Below are positions 33,775-42,750 of a stretch of 64,000 bases of DNA, one piece after another. Every line of letters begins with the position of its first letter. The first letter of the stretch is position 1. Origin of the DNA: Bacillota bacterium (GTDB taxonomy: Bacteria > Bacillota > Clostridia > Acetivibrionales > JANLFN01); contig JAEWTV010000082.1 of the NCBI GenBank assembly GCA_023397675.1, positions 1 through 64,000 on the forward strand, in the 5' to 3' direction. The notes under the pieces are model-generated. The model ran no database searches. It had not been told where the DNA came from and was given only the letters and a program-made list of their open reading frames with translations. The position numbers and the translations under genes were made by a program.

Positions 33775-34335
33775 CTATTCATTAATTCCTTCTCTGTAGG
33801 CTTTAAGCCTCTCCTGGAACTGGTGGGTTTTATGATATCCGCATGATTTGAATTCGTAGCACCAGCCTCTGTAAATGCAATCCGGAACACATACTTGATA
33901 TAACTCAGGCTGTGATTCTTTAAATGATTCAAGAATTGCCTGCCAAGCTGCGCGTGTTTCTGGAGATGCCTGATTACAAAGTCTTTTTCTTGAAATATTG
34001 ATTATTGCCTGGGAACTTGCAAGTATTTCATGCTCAACTTCATTCCCCTGAGGCAACTCGTCTCTTGAAACGCCTGTTCTATCTGTTCTCTGGCTGCGCA
34101 CCCAATGCTCTATTCCGATTTTATGTCTTACTAAGTGGACAGATACCCATGATTTAAGTTCAAACCATTTACATCTTATTAAAAGCTGTCTTATCGGTGA
34201 ATGCTCACAAAGTAGCATTCTTCTTTTCCACTGAGATGAAGGTTCCTTGGTACCGGCTTCCTTGTGAATTGTTGTATTCGCGCAGTCGGCAACCTCTCTC
34301 CATGTACCTTTTGTTCCAAGATATTCAGCTCTCAT
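33775..34335 (-). CDS. ThyX-like protein with a four-Cys cluster
   Basis: 186 residues. SEQ features recall flavin-dependent thymidylate synthase: KEPSSQWKRRMLLCEHSPIR (30-49), then VSVHLVRHKIGIEHWVRSQR (64-83). The canonical ThyX motif RHRxxSxNxxSxR is not kept: Arg70-His71-Lys72 is followed by IGIEHWVRSQRTDR. The C-terminus has Cys149, Cys153, Cys159 and Cys165, suggesting a zinc or Fe-S site. Similar proteins occur in phage genomes. dTMP synthesis is possible but unproven. GGAGG seven bases before the ATG. Confidence 0.6.
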   Translation of the reverse strand: MRAEYLGTKGTWREVADCANTTIHKEAGTKEPSSQWKRRMLLCEHSPIRQLLIRCKWFELKSWVSVHLVRHKIGIEHWVRSQRTDRTGVSRDELPQGNEVEHEILASSQAIINISRKRLCNQASPETRAAWQAILESFKESQPELYQVCVPDCIYRGWCYEFKSCGYHKTHQFQERLKAYREGINE

Positions 34336-34382
34336 TTGTGGACCTCCATTATCTGTGTTCCCAGGTATGTTTAAAGTACATT

Positions 34383-35054
34383 TTATCTGATTAAATCACT
34401 GGATTTATATATTCCGTAAGATATAAAGCCTATACCAAGCAAAGCCAGGCCATACGCAATCAAATGAGAAATCTTTGTGGTAAGATTTGAAAGGTAAGCT
34501 TTTAAACCCTTTGCCACACAGAGGTTAATAGTAAATATGCATATAAACAATCCAAGCATAATTGAAATTGTAAATACCAGAAACGGCAATTTACCGGCAT
34601 TTCTCCATATTGAGAAAACGGTGCTGCTCAAAGTAAGCCAGAAGAAATGCGTACCAAGGTTTGTGAAGTTAATAAGGAAACCTGTTAAAAATGGCCTTGT
34701 CATGAATTTTGCCATTTCTGCAGTTGTATCTTCCTCGCTTAATAAAGCCTTCCTGTGGGTCATGATTCCTTTGAAGCCTACAATAAATATTGCCAGTCCA
34801 GATAGAACCCATATGAATACTTCAACTTTTTTACTTATTTTTATAAAATCCAATATTCCGAAATTTATTAACGCCAGATCGAATGCATCGGTTATAAGTG
34901 TTCCTAAAGCAAGTGTTATACCCTGTTTAAAGCCTTTTATAATAGTCCATTTGACAGATTCAATTCCTGCCGGTCCCATAGGAAGTGCGATTAGAATGCC
35001 GGTTATTACACCAGTATATGCCGCATTCATAAGCAAAATTAAAGTTGTACTCAC
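34383..35054 (-). CDS. LysE/RhtB-family exporter
   Basis: 223 residues, about six TM helices. N-terminal ALPMGPAGIESVKWTIIKGFKQG (about 24-46) is the family pattern. Members export amino acids or other small molecules. Start GTG seven bases after AGGAG. Confidence 0.85.
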   Translation of the reverse strand: MSTTLILLMNAAYTGVITGILIALPMGPAGIESVKWTIIKGFKQGITLALGTLITDAFDLALINFGILDFIKISKKVEVFIWVLSGLAIFIVGFKGIMTHRKALLSEEDTTAEMAKFMTRPFLTGFLINFTNLGTHFFWLTLSSTVFSIWRNAGKLPFLVFTISIMLGLFICIFTINLCVAKGLKAYLSNLTTKISHLIAYGLALLGIGFISYGIYKSSDLIR

Positions 35055-35181
35055 GAAAAATACTCCTGTCCAAATTTGAATATCATTTGTAATTATATTA
35101 ACCCACTAATTATAAATCTATATTTAGTTATTTTTTATATTTAGACATAATTATAGCATAAATAACAGTAAGAGATAAAAA

Positions 35182-35919
35182 TTACTTGCTATTTTCAAAT
35201 GCAAGTTTGCATTTGTCTGCCCTATATTTTGTAATAATCATTTCTACAGCCTGGCTGTTCTTGGAGTACAAGACATTTTCAATCTTGATAAGAGGCTGTC
35301 CTATTTGAACCTGCAAATAATGAGAGTCGCGTGTTTCAGAATACACAACTTCAAGTGAACTCTTGGATTTTACAGGAATCAAAGGATATTTGCCTCTCAT
35401 TATATCATAAGATGGCTTTTTTTCCTTAATGTCGTCTAAAATTTCCGGAAAAAGCCCGAGAGGTATATAAGATATATTAATTGCAATTATTTCATTGTTT
35501 TCTACTGTTGGAAATAAAACTTCAGCAAATTCTGAATCTGAAGTGTTCATTACATTAAATACTTCGCATAAGAAAGACTTTTGTGATGCCTTGACAACAT
35601 TACATGCTATAACATTCTTATCTCCGGGAATCTGGCTGTCCAGAATGGAATCTGTAAAACCCGAGTAGTTTTTAATATTGATTCTTGACTTTGGCTTGGA
35701 AACAAAGGTCCCCTTCCCTTTTTCCTTATATAAATATCCGCTGTTTGTAAGCTCACTGATTGCCTGTCTGACTGTTGGACGGCTTATATCATAAAGTTCG
35801 CACAGTTCCTGTTCTGAAGGTATTTTGGAATTCTCAGGGTATTCACCGCTTTCAATCCCTTCTATTATCAGATTCTTTAATTGAGAATATAATGGAACGT
35901 TGCTGTACTTGTTAATCAT
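35182..35919 (-). CDS. GntR-family regulator with UTRA domain (HutC type)
   Basis: 245 residues. N-terminal winged helix PLYSQLKNLIIEGIESGEY, then IPSEQELCELYDISRPTVRQAISEL (about 30-54), then a UTRA ligand domain (about 90-240). Regulates an unidentified catabolic or transport gene; the neighbouring exporter is a candidate. Start set at the ATG 35917-35919 with AGGGGGATC upstream; 17 further in-frame codons look untranslated. Confidence 0.88.
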   Translation of the reverse strand: MINKYSNVPLYSQLKNLIIEGIESGEYPENSKIPSEQELCELYDISRPTVRQAISELTNSGYLYKEKGKGTFVSKPKSRINIKNYSGFTDSILDSQIPGDKNVIACNVVKASQKSFLCEVFNVMNTSDSEFAEVLFPTVENNEIIAINISYIPLGLFPEILDDIKEKKPSYDIMRGKYPLIPVKSKSSLEVVYSETRDSHYLQVQIGQPLIKIENVLYSKNSQAVEMIITKYRADKCKLAFENSK

Positions 35920-36067
35920 AAGATGATCCCCCTGAGTTATATGAATAAAAATATCTAAAATAGTAAACATAACCTAACATACTTACATCTTTACAAAAAT
36001 CCAATAACATTATATAACAATATTTTTAAATAGCATATACTTTTACAACAAAAAAATTAACTTCTTA

Positions 36068-36105
36068 GCAAATAAAAAGACAGGATGACGTAATTACATC
36101 CTGTC
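36068..36105 (-). terminator. Terminator of purB
   Basis: GACAGGATG (36079-36087) and CATCCTGTC (36097-36105) form a perfect stem; on the minus strand TTTTTATTT follows. Confidence 0.9.
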
Positions 36106-36120
36106 GACTATTGTTTATAC

Positions 36121-37548
36121 TTAAACTTTAAGTTCTACTTTAACATCTTCCGTTTCATTGGTGTCCAATACAGGTTTAATATATTCATTTACGAATTCCT
36201 CAACCTGCTGAGGTGCCCGGCCTATATAATTCTCAGGCTTGAGTACCGCCTTCAGCTCTGAAAAGTCGAGTTTGAATGCAGGATCGGCAGCTATTCTTTC
36301 TATAAGGTCATTGCTCTTACCTTCAAGCTTAACCATTTTTGCTGCTTCCATTGAATGAGTTCTGATTCTCTCGTGTATTTCCTGCCTGTCCCCTCCTCTT
36401 TTTACAGCTTCCATCATGATGTTTTCTGTAGCCATAAAAGGAAGTTCATCAAGGATATGCTTCATTATTACCTTTGGATATACAACAAGTCCTTCGCTTA
36501 TGTTTATAAAAATGTTGAGTATTGCATCAACAGCAAGGAATGCCTCTGGTACACTGATACGTTTATTTGCAGAATCATCCAGCGTTCTTTCAAACCACTG
36601 AGTTGATGCTGTAATTGCCGGATTAAGAGCATCTACGATTACATAGCGTGCAAGGGAAGAAATTCTTTCACTCCTCATAGGATTTCTCTTGTAAGCCATC
36701 GCTGACGAGCCTATCTGATGTTTCTCGAATGGCTCTTCGATTTCTTTCATGCTTTGGAGAAGTCTTATATCATTACTGAATTTATAAGCACTCTGTGCTA
36801 TTCCGCTCAGTACATTCAATACACGGCTGTCAAGCTTACGTGTGTATGTCTGTCCTGATACAGGGAAAGTTGATTTGTAGCCCATTTTTTCAGCTATAAG
36901 CTTATCAAGCTTCTTTATCTTTTCATGATCACCTTCAAAAAGGCTTAAAAAGCTTGCCTGTGTACCAGTTGTACCCTTTTGGCCAAGAAGCCTCATATTT
37001 GAAAGTACAAATTCCAAATCTTCGAAATCAATTAGCAAATCCTGAAGCCAGAGACAAGCACGTTTACCAACAGTTACAAGCTGTGCAGGCTGATAATGGG
37101 TAAAGCCCAATGTAGGCTGATCCTTATATTTCATTGCAAATTCAGAAAGCCTTTTAATAACTATAAGAAGCTTCTTTCTCACAAGCTTGAGAGCTTCAGT
37201 CATTACTATAATATCAGTATTATCACCTACATAGCAGGAAGTTGCTCCAAGGTGTATTATTCCTCTTGCATTCGGGCACTGTTCGCCATATGCATGTATG
37301 TGAGCCATTACATCATGTCTGAACTCTTTTTCCTTAGCTTCGGCTATATCGTAGTTGATATCGTCCTTAAACTTTTTAAGCTCTTCTATTTGTTCATCTG
37401 TTATATTAAGGCCAAGTTCCTTTTCAGCTTCAGCGAGTGCTATCCAAAGCCTTCTCCAGGTTTTGAATTTCATATCGGGAGAAAACAGTTCCTGCATTTC
37501 AGGACTTGCATATCTTGCATTAAATGGACTGTCATAAGTATTTTTCAA
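36121..37548 (-). CDS. purB: Adenylosuccinate lyase
   Basis: 475 residues. Fumarase/aspartase superfamily signature GSSAMAYKRNPMRSER (about 282-297), with the earlier HLGATSCYVGDN and TLGFTHYQPAQ motifs. Cleaves SAICAR and adenylosuccinate in purine synthesis. The start is TTG with GGAGG nine bases before it. Stands alone, not in a pur operon. Confidence 0.95.
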   Translation of the reverse strand: MKNTYDSPFNARYASPEMQELFSPDMKFKTWRRLWIALAEAEKELGLNITDEQIEELKKFKDDINYDIAEAKEKEFRHDVMAHIHAYGEQCPNARGIIHLGATSCYVGDNTDIIVMTEALKLVRKKLLIVIKRLSEFAMKYKDQPTLGFTHYQPAQLVTVGKRACLWLQDLLIDFEDLEFVLSNMRLLGQKGTTGTQASFLSLFEGDHEKIKKLDKLIAEKMGYKSTFPVSGQTYTRKLDSRVLNVLSGIAQSAYKFSNDIRLLQSMKEIEEPFEKHQIGSSAMAYKRNPMRSERISSLARYVIVDALNPAITASTQWFERTLDDSANKRISVPEAFLAVDAILNIFINISEGLVVYPKVIMKHILDELPFMATENIMMEAVKRGGDRQEIHERIRTHSMEAAKMVKLEGKSNDLIERIAADPAFKLDFSELKAVLKPENYIGRAPQQVEEFVNEYIKPVLDTNETEDVKVELKV

Positions 37549-37644
37549 TTTGTTTTACCTCCGTTACCTTAAATATCCCTTGATATTATACATATAATTT
37601 ATAAAAAAAACCATCAATTTATAAAAAAATGTACTTAATAGAAT

Positions 37645-37848
37645 GTGCCAGTTTGATTTCATTTCAAGAACAGCCGTGCTCCAGACTCTAGACCCTGTAA
37701 ATTCAGCGTGGGCAAATTCAAACTCGAAAATGACATTAATAATATTTAAGGTATCATTTTCTCAAACAGTGAATTTGCTTTCCCCGCTCTGATTAACAGG
37801 CTCTACAAGCTTACGCACAAAGTTCTTGCTATAAAATCAAACTGGCAC
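37645..37848. repeat. 204-bp near-palindromic element (MITE-like)
   Basis: Perfect 15-base terminal inverted repeats, GTGCCAGTTTGATTT (37645-37659) and AAATCAAACTGGCAC (37834-37848). Inside them the two halves remain complementary in blocks (CAAGAAC, GTGC, TAGA-CCTGT, GCAAATTCA, GAAAATGA), giving an imperfect stem of about 90 bp around a centre near 37740. TAATAG flanks the element on both sides (37636-37641, 37849-37854; three bases off on the left), which may be a target duplication. No gene inside. It fills most of the purB-aminotransferase gap. Confidence 0.75.
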
Positions 37849-37870
37849 TAATAGTTTTTAGTAATTTTTA

Positions 37871-39154
37871 TTATTTTGCTTCCAGCTTCTCGATACTTGC
37901 AAGCTGAACACATATGCAAAAGACTTCAATTGCCTTTTTCAACTCTTCAAGTGATGGGAAAGTAGGTGCAATCCTTATGTTTCTGTCGTTAGGGTCTTTA
38001 CCGTAAGGGTATGTTGCACCTGCATTAGTCATTACAACTCCTGCTTCACGTGCCATTGCAACAACCTTTTTTGCACAGCCGTCAAGAGTGTTAAGGCTAA
38101 TGAAATAACCGCCGTTTGGCTTGTTCCACCATGCAATGTTCTTGCCGCCTAGCTCCTTATCAAGTATGTCAAGCACAGCATCAAACTTTGGCTTTATAAT
38201 TGCAGCATGCTTTTTCATGTGCAGTTTCATATTATCGAGTGTTTTAAAATACTTAACATGACGGAGCTGATTTATTTTATCCGGACCTATTGTCTGGAAG
38301 AACATCTGCTTCTTTATGAAATTAATATTTTCTTCAGATGCTGCCATAACAGCTACACCTGAGCCTGGGAAGCTTACTTTTGAAGTAGATGCAAACATGT
38401 AAACCATATTTGGATTACCCTGCTTTTTACACTCTTCAAAAAGGTTCTTGAGTTTATCAGATTTGTCAGTCAAATCATGAATGATGTATGCGTTATCCCA
38501 GAATATTCTGAAATCCTTAGCCTTAGGCTTAAGTCTTGCAAAACGATCTACAACCTCATCAGAATAAGTTATTCCATCAGGATTGCTGTATTTTGGAACG
38601 CACCATATACCTTTTATAGTTTCATCGCTTGAAACAAGCTCCTCTACCCTGTCCATATCAGGACCGTCATTCTTCATATCTATTGAAATCAGTTCAAAAC
38701 CGAAAAACTCAGTTATCGCAAAATGTCTGTCATAGCCAGGGCTTGGGCAAAGGAATTTAACCTTGGGAAGCTGTCCCCATGGCTTTTCACTTCCTACAAT
38801 ACCATGAGTAACGGCACGTGAAACTGTACCATACATTAATTCTAAACTGGAATTGCCGCCAATAATTACTTCTTTTGGGTCAACCTCCAGCAAGTCTGCA
38901 AACAGCTGCTTTGCTTCAGGAATACCATCAAGAAGTCCGTAATTGCGGCAATCGGTACCGTCAGAAGCTTTCATGCTGTCTTTGGCAGTAAGTGCATCCA
39001 TCATATCTAGAGAAACATCAAGCTGCTCTTTGCACGGCTTACCACGTGACATATCATATTTTAGATTTTGAGATTTAAAATCATTATATCTTTTTAATAG
39101 ATTTTCTTTATTGTTTAAAAGCTCTTTTGCGTTAATGGAATTAATATCATTCAT
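37871..39154 (-). CDS. PLP-dependent aminotransferase (aspartate aminotransferase-like)
   Basis: 427 residues, fold type I. Near the N-terminus KYDMSRGKPCKEQLDVS; then the internal aldimine region FASTSKVSFPGSGVAV (about 250-265; Lys in STSK) and WCVPKYSNPDGITYS (about 184-198). It matches the Aminotran_MocR subgroup lacking a DNA-binding part, some members of which are aspartate aminotransferases. CGGGGGTAT precedes the ATG. No operon partner. Confidence 0.85.
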   Translation of the reverse strand: MNDINSINAKELLNNKENLLKRYNDFKSQNLKYDMSRGKPCKEQLDVSLDMMDALTAKDSMKASDGTDCRNYGLLDGIPEAKQLFADLLEVDPKEVIIGGNSSLELMYGTVSRAVTHGIVGSEKPWGQLPKVKFLCPSPGYDRHFAITEFFGFELISIDMKNDGPDMDRVEELVSSDETIKGIWCVPKYSNPDGITYSDEVVDRFARLKPKAKDFRIFWDNAYIIHDLTDKSDKLKNLFEECKKQGNPNMVYMFASTSKVSFPGSGVAVMAASEENINFIKKQMFFQTIGPDKINQLRHVKYFKTLDNMKLHMKKHAAIIKPKFDAVLDILDKELGGKNIAWWNKPNGGYFISLNTLDGCAKKVVAMAREAGVVMTNAGATYPYGKDPNDRNIRIAPTFPSLEELKKAIEVFCICVQLASIEKLEAK

Positions 39155-39418
39155 TTTTATATACCCCCGGTTCGGCAGATAAACTGTAAATTTTTCTTAA
39201 AATGCCCATAAATAAAGGATTCATTCTATAAGACATTAATATAATTGTATTATAGATGAACCAAAAATGCAAGTTGAATATATAGATAAATTCAAAAATG
39301 AGGGAAAGTAATAAGAGGCTATTAAAGCTGATTCATAATTTCGGTAATTATTATCCTCATAAAATGAATTAGAACGATGGAGGTTGGTGCAAAAATATCT
39401 TCTTATCTATATTTATAA

Positions 39419-39448
39419 AAGTAAAAATAATAGTCCCTGTAAGGGACT
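39419..39448 (-). terminator. Minus-strand terminator
   Basis: On the minus strand AGTCCCT-TAC-AGGGACT is followed by ATTATTTTTAC. It lies about 85 bases past the left edge of the GC-rich element (39534-40075) and could end a leftward transcript from it. Otherwise the stretch 39155-39533 is AT-rich and shows no gene. Confidence 0.65.
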
Positions 39449-39533
39449 TGGTTCTGATAGCCGTGGGTTTAGGTATAATTATCAATTGCTAAAATATCTA
39501 TAGTTATTCTTCGAAGTGTCAATGCTGGACTTT

Positions 39534-40075
39534 GCCGCTTTTGAACTGCCCAAAATCGGCGGAAAAGGCACCGCTCGCCGCGGAGGCCAGCCCTGTGAAA
39601 GCCTACTGCGGCATCTGTAAGCTGCTCAATCGCTCTCAAGCCGGGACGATGCTACTTCGCTATCCTGCTCAGACGCTACTTGAATGGCCATCCGGGCCAT
39701 TCACCGGCATTCGACCTTCGTTCGCAGCAACACCTGCCAGCTCGGCTTTCAATGGGCAGAGATGCGGGTAAACTCTTCGAAGCAGCCACGTTAGAACTTT
39801 GTTTACAAAGTTCGGTATAGCCACCCATGACCCTAGCCCTGAAGGAGCTTGGTGGAGTGACATAGAAATTCCTGCATGCATGTATCAAGTCCGGCGAATT
39901 CGTCATGGAAGACGGATTCAGGTGGGTATGTCATGGATGACATTGGAACCGGCCGGACAAAAGCAAGTATGCAGGCTTGGAAGTTCTGTCACGGAATCCG
40001 TTGCGCCCGGCTTTTGAAGCCATCACGGCGCTTGAGTGAAGAGTTTTCCTCCGATTTTGCTCTCTCAAAAGCGGA
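39534..40075. ncRNA. Candidate large structured RNA, strand unresolved
   Basis: A GC-rich block in AT-rich DNA with no convincing protein frame. Its ends pair: CCGCTTTTG (39535-39543) with CAAAAGCGG (40066-40074), and CAAAATCGGCGGAAAA (39551-39566) with TTTTCCTCCGATTTTG (40044-40059), 24 of 25 pairs around a 6-7 base internal loop. Inner hairpins include GAATGGCC-ATCCG-GGCCATTC, GAACTTTG-TTTA-CAAAGTTC, TGTCAT-GG-ATGACA, and a long-range ACGGATTC with GAATCCGT. A minus-strand terminator at 39419-39448 favours leftward transcription, but no clear promoter was found. A mobile inverted-repeat element is the alternative. Confidence 0.6.
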
Positions 40076-40121
40076 AAAGGAATATTAAAATTTAAGGTGT
40101 TTAGTTAATTGACTTATTCAG

Positions 40122-40622
40122 TTATTCATACCCTTTCTCCTCTTTCCAGCCACCAATTAGATCTACCCACAAATATGCAGACACTTTTCCATCCTGTGGC
40201 TTGGTTACAGCAATATACATATCCCTCTGAGTATGTGTCCCCGCCTTTATTACGCTTGTAAGATCCATTATTGTGTAGTCATAATTTGTTTTTGTAAGAC
40301 CCCAATCTGAAAAAGTTGGCGTGTCGTAATCATTATAATTTAGTCTTTCAAATTTTTTATAATAACCAAGTACTTTATCTACCTCATCTGCCCGCATGTT
40401 CAACTTAACATTTATTACATAGGAAGTTCCATACCCTGATTCCACCATATATTTTTCTATATACGAATCATTCGGTATGTTTGTATTGAAATATTTATTT
40501 ACTTTTTCAGCACTGGGATTTTTAATACTTAGATAAAAAAATACATTAGTTATAAGTAAGCAAATAAAAACAATAACTAGAATTGATCCAATAATAATAG
40601 CCCATTTAACACTTTTCTTCAC
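40122..40622 (-). CDS. Membrane-anchored protein of unknown function
   Basis: 166 residues: one TM helix (about 7-30), then an extracytoplasmic domain with EKYMVESGYGTSYVINVKLNM and YLWVDLIGGW. Start taken as GTG, seven bases after GGGGGG; an in-frame TTG further up overlaps that site. Family not recognised. Confidence 0.55.
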   Translation of the reverse strand: MKKSVKWAIIIGSILVIVFICLLITNVFFYLSIKNPSAEKVNKYFNTNIPNDSYIEKYMVESGYGTSYVINVKLNMRADEVDKVLGYYKKFERLNYNDYDTPTFSDWGLTKTNYDYTIMDLTSVIKAGTHTQRDMYIAVTKPQDGKVSAYLWVDLIGGWKEEKGYE

Positions 40623-40871
40623 CTTTATACCCCCCAAAAAAAGTACAGAACAGACTCAACTACTTCTTACCGTTTGTTATAGGAACATCCTAATTGTTAT
40701 ATATAGTATACGATTTAGAAGAATAATTTTCCAGGGATATTATCATTATTGTGCAGCAACGAAAAAAGTAGAATGAAATAAAAAAGCACGAACCGGTAAA
40801 AACCCCAATGCGTACGTATTAACACATCTTACATTATATTTTAAGTCTTGGATTTAATCTGCAGTTAAAAT

Positions 40872-41198
40872 TCACAGGTTGGAAACTTCGACATCTTCCT
40901 GCCATGCCTTTGAAACCTTTTTGAGTTTGCCTTCTATTTTAGAAACCCTAAGATTATGACTGTCAAGCTCAGCTTTGCCTGCATTATTGGAATGCTCTAT
41001 GGACCTTAACACTTGATACATTTCATCTTGTCTTATACTAAGTGCTTTATACATTATATCTTGTTTAGTGCTAAGATCCTGATACATTTCATCCTGTCTC
41101 ATACCAAGCTGCCTTTGGCCGATTTTCAATTCATCTAACTGTTCTATAACATTTTTCAATTCATTAAGAATTGTTTTTTGAAAGTCTTCGTTTTTCAT
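40872..41198 (-). CDS. Coiled-coil protein with 11-residue repeats
   Basis: 108 residues, predicted almost wholly helical. Residues 34-66 are three 11-residue units: RQDEMYQDLST, KQDIMYKALSI, RQDEMYQVLRS, the hendecad period of right-handed coiled coils. No enzyme motif. AAAGGAGAACAAAAA precedes the ATG. Role unknown. Confidence 0.6.
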   Translation of the reverse strand: MKNEDFQKTILNELKNVIEQLDELKIGQRQLGMRQDEMYQDLSTKQDIMYKALSIRQDEMYQVLRSIEHSNNAGKAELDSHNLRVSKIEGKLKKVSKAWQEDVEVSNL

Positions 41199-41406
41199 TT
41201 TTTTGTTCTCCTTTAATATAAGAACTTATTAAAGTAATCTAATTTTATAGCTATATAATTAAAAATGCAATAAAATTAATAAATACGCCAATGTCATTAT
41301 TATACATATTTGTAATCATTATGTCAAATTATGGCACGAATTATTTATTCTTTATTAACTCCCTATACGAAGAAAACTTTTTTAAAGCAGGAGTGCTCCC
41401 CTGTTT

Positions 41407-42351
41407 CTACCCTATTACTTGCTTTATAACCCTCATGAAATTCTCTCCTGAAAAACCCTTTACAAAAGCCTCCGAATAATTCAGCTTAAGCAATTCATTA
41501 ATAAGTGCATTAATATCCTGTACGCCCTGTATATCAACCGGTGTAACCTCTATCCCATCAAAATCGGCCCCAATTCCAAGTATTCCGTCTCCTCCGATTG
41601 AAGAGATATGTTCTATATGCTTTATAACATCTTTTATAGAAGCCTTATCCGAATTATTCAGAAAATCAGGATACAGATTAATCCCTATAACGCCTCCATT
41701 GCCTTTTATTGCAGATACTTGCTCATCTGTGAGATTGCGTCTGTGGTTGCAGATAGCTTTAGAATTGGAATGGGATGCAATTATAGGCTGTTTTGATGTT
41801 TCGATTACATCCCAGAAGCCTTTTTCTGATAAGTGTGAAACATCAACCAGCATTCCAAGCCTGTTCATTTCTGAAACAACTGCTTTTCCGAAAGGTGTCA
41901 GTCCTCCACCGGATGATGCATCAGCTACTCCATCTGCAATTTCATTTCTGTGGTTCCATGTAAGGCAAATACTTCTGACACCAAGCTTATAAAAGGCTCT
42001 TAAAACCCCAAGGTCGCCCTGAAGAGCTTCCCCGCCTTCGATACTCTTTATTCCTGCTACCTTGTCCTGGCTGAATGCTTTCTCAATATCAGCAAAACTA
42101 TTGCATAACATAAGACTGTCACTGTATTCTTCCGCTTGCTGCTCAAGCTTGTCGATTATCTGTATTGCTCTTCTGAGTGCATAGGCCTGTGAATGTATGG
42201 GGTCAATAAAAGCAGCAAAAAATTGTACAAAGCTGCCTAGTGTTTTTGCCCTTGTAAGGTCAAAGTGACATGTATTCTTAAAAAGGTTCTCACCCTTTTT
42301 TTCTTCCATTATTTTAGTGACGGTATCGCAGTGAGCGTCTACAATTATCAT
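41407..42351 (-). CDS. Membrane (renal) dipeptidase family protein
   Basis: 314 residues, metal-dependent amidohydrolase fold. Zinc ligands are visible in DAHCDT (5-10), IEGGEALQG (Glu about 106), HSNSKAICNHRRNLTDEQ (about 194-211) and GADFDGI (about 275). Cleaves dipeptides, often with a D-residue. TAGGAGGAATT precedes the ATG. Starts 18 bases after the yraN stop, so it likely ends the yraN transcript. Confidence 0.9.
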   Translation of the reverse strand: MIIVDAHCDTVTKIMEEKKGENLFKNTCHFDLTRAKTLGSFVQFFAAFIDPIHSQAYALRRAIQIIDKLEQQAEEYSDSLMLCNSFADIEKAFSQDKVAGIKSIEGGEALQGDLGVLRAFYKLGVRSICLTWNHRNEIADGVADASSGGGLTPFGKAVVSEMNRLGMLVDVSHLSEKGFWDVIETSKQPIIASHSNSKAICNHRRNLTDEQVSAIKGNGGVIGINLYPDFLNNSDKASIKDVIKHIEHISSIGGDGILGIGADFDGIEVTPVDIQGVQDINALINELLKLNYSEAFVKGFSGENFMRVIKQVIG

Positions 42352-42369
42352 AATTCCTCCTAAAAATAC

Positions 42370-42750
42370 TTAATAAAAAGCGTTCTTAATAATATTTGAT
42401 TCCAATACAAGAAAGTTTCCATTTGACTTTTTATAGATGATTTCAATTATATCAAACCGTACATTGGAATTTTCGAGATGATGTTTCTTTAAATAAATCT
42501 GTGAAAGGCGGATAATATTATCCATCTTTTTTCTGGTAACTGCTTCAGAAGGCTGGCCGAAAATAAGACTGCTACGTGATTTTACCTCTATAAAACAAAT
42601 ATATTCTCCTTCTTTTGCGATTATATCAATTTCACCAAGTCTGCTGAAGCGAAAATTTCTTTCCATTATAATATAACCGTTCTTCTCAAGAAGGCTGACA
42701 GCGGCATTTTCACCTTCACTGCCTGTAGTACGCTTATTTTCAGTGTTAAT
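42370..42750 (-). CDS. yraN: YraN-family (UPF0102) nuclease-like protein, AUU start
   Basis: 126 residues if translation begins at ATT 42748-42750. The conserved N-terminal part KRTTGSEGENAAVSLLEKNG (6-25) and the core GEIDIIA, FIEVKSR (PD-(D/E)XK-like Asp, Glu, Lys) are all in one frame. No ATG, GTG or TTG occurs before these residues; the first ATG (42664-42666) would remove 28 family residues. The ATT overlaps the ylqH stop (TATTAAC) and GGAGG lies eight bases upstream, so coupled AUU initiation is the simplest reading. Confidence 0.75.
   Translation of the reverse strand: MNTENKRTTGSEGENAAVSLLEKNGYIIMERNFRFSRLGEIDIIAKEGEYICFIEVKSRSSLIFGQPSEAVTRKKMDNIIRLSQIYLKKHHLENSNVRFDIIEIIYKKSNGNFLVLESNIIKNAFY

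Noticed and set aside
39534..40075. Group II intron
   Set aside because: No GTGYG-type 5' end, no recognisable domain V hairpin and no reverse transcriptase frame.
39532..40088. Several 60-80 codon open frames on both strands inside the GC-rich block
   Set aside because: They overlap one another, lack ribosome sites, have no recognisable protein character and are expected by chance in a GC-rich stretch with many hairpins.
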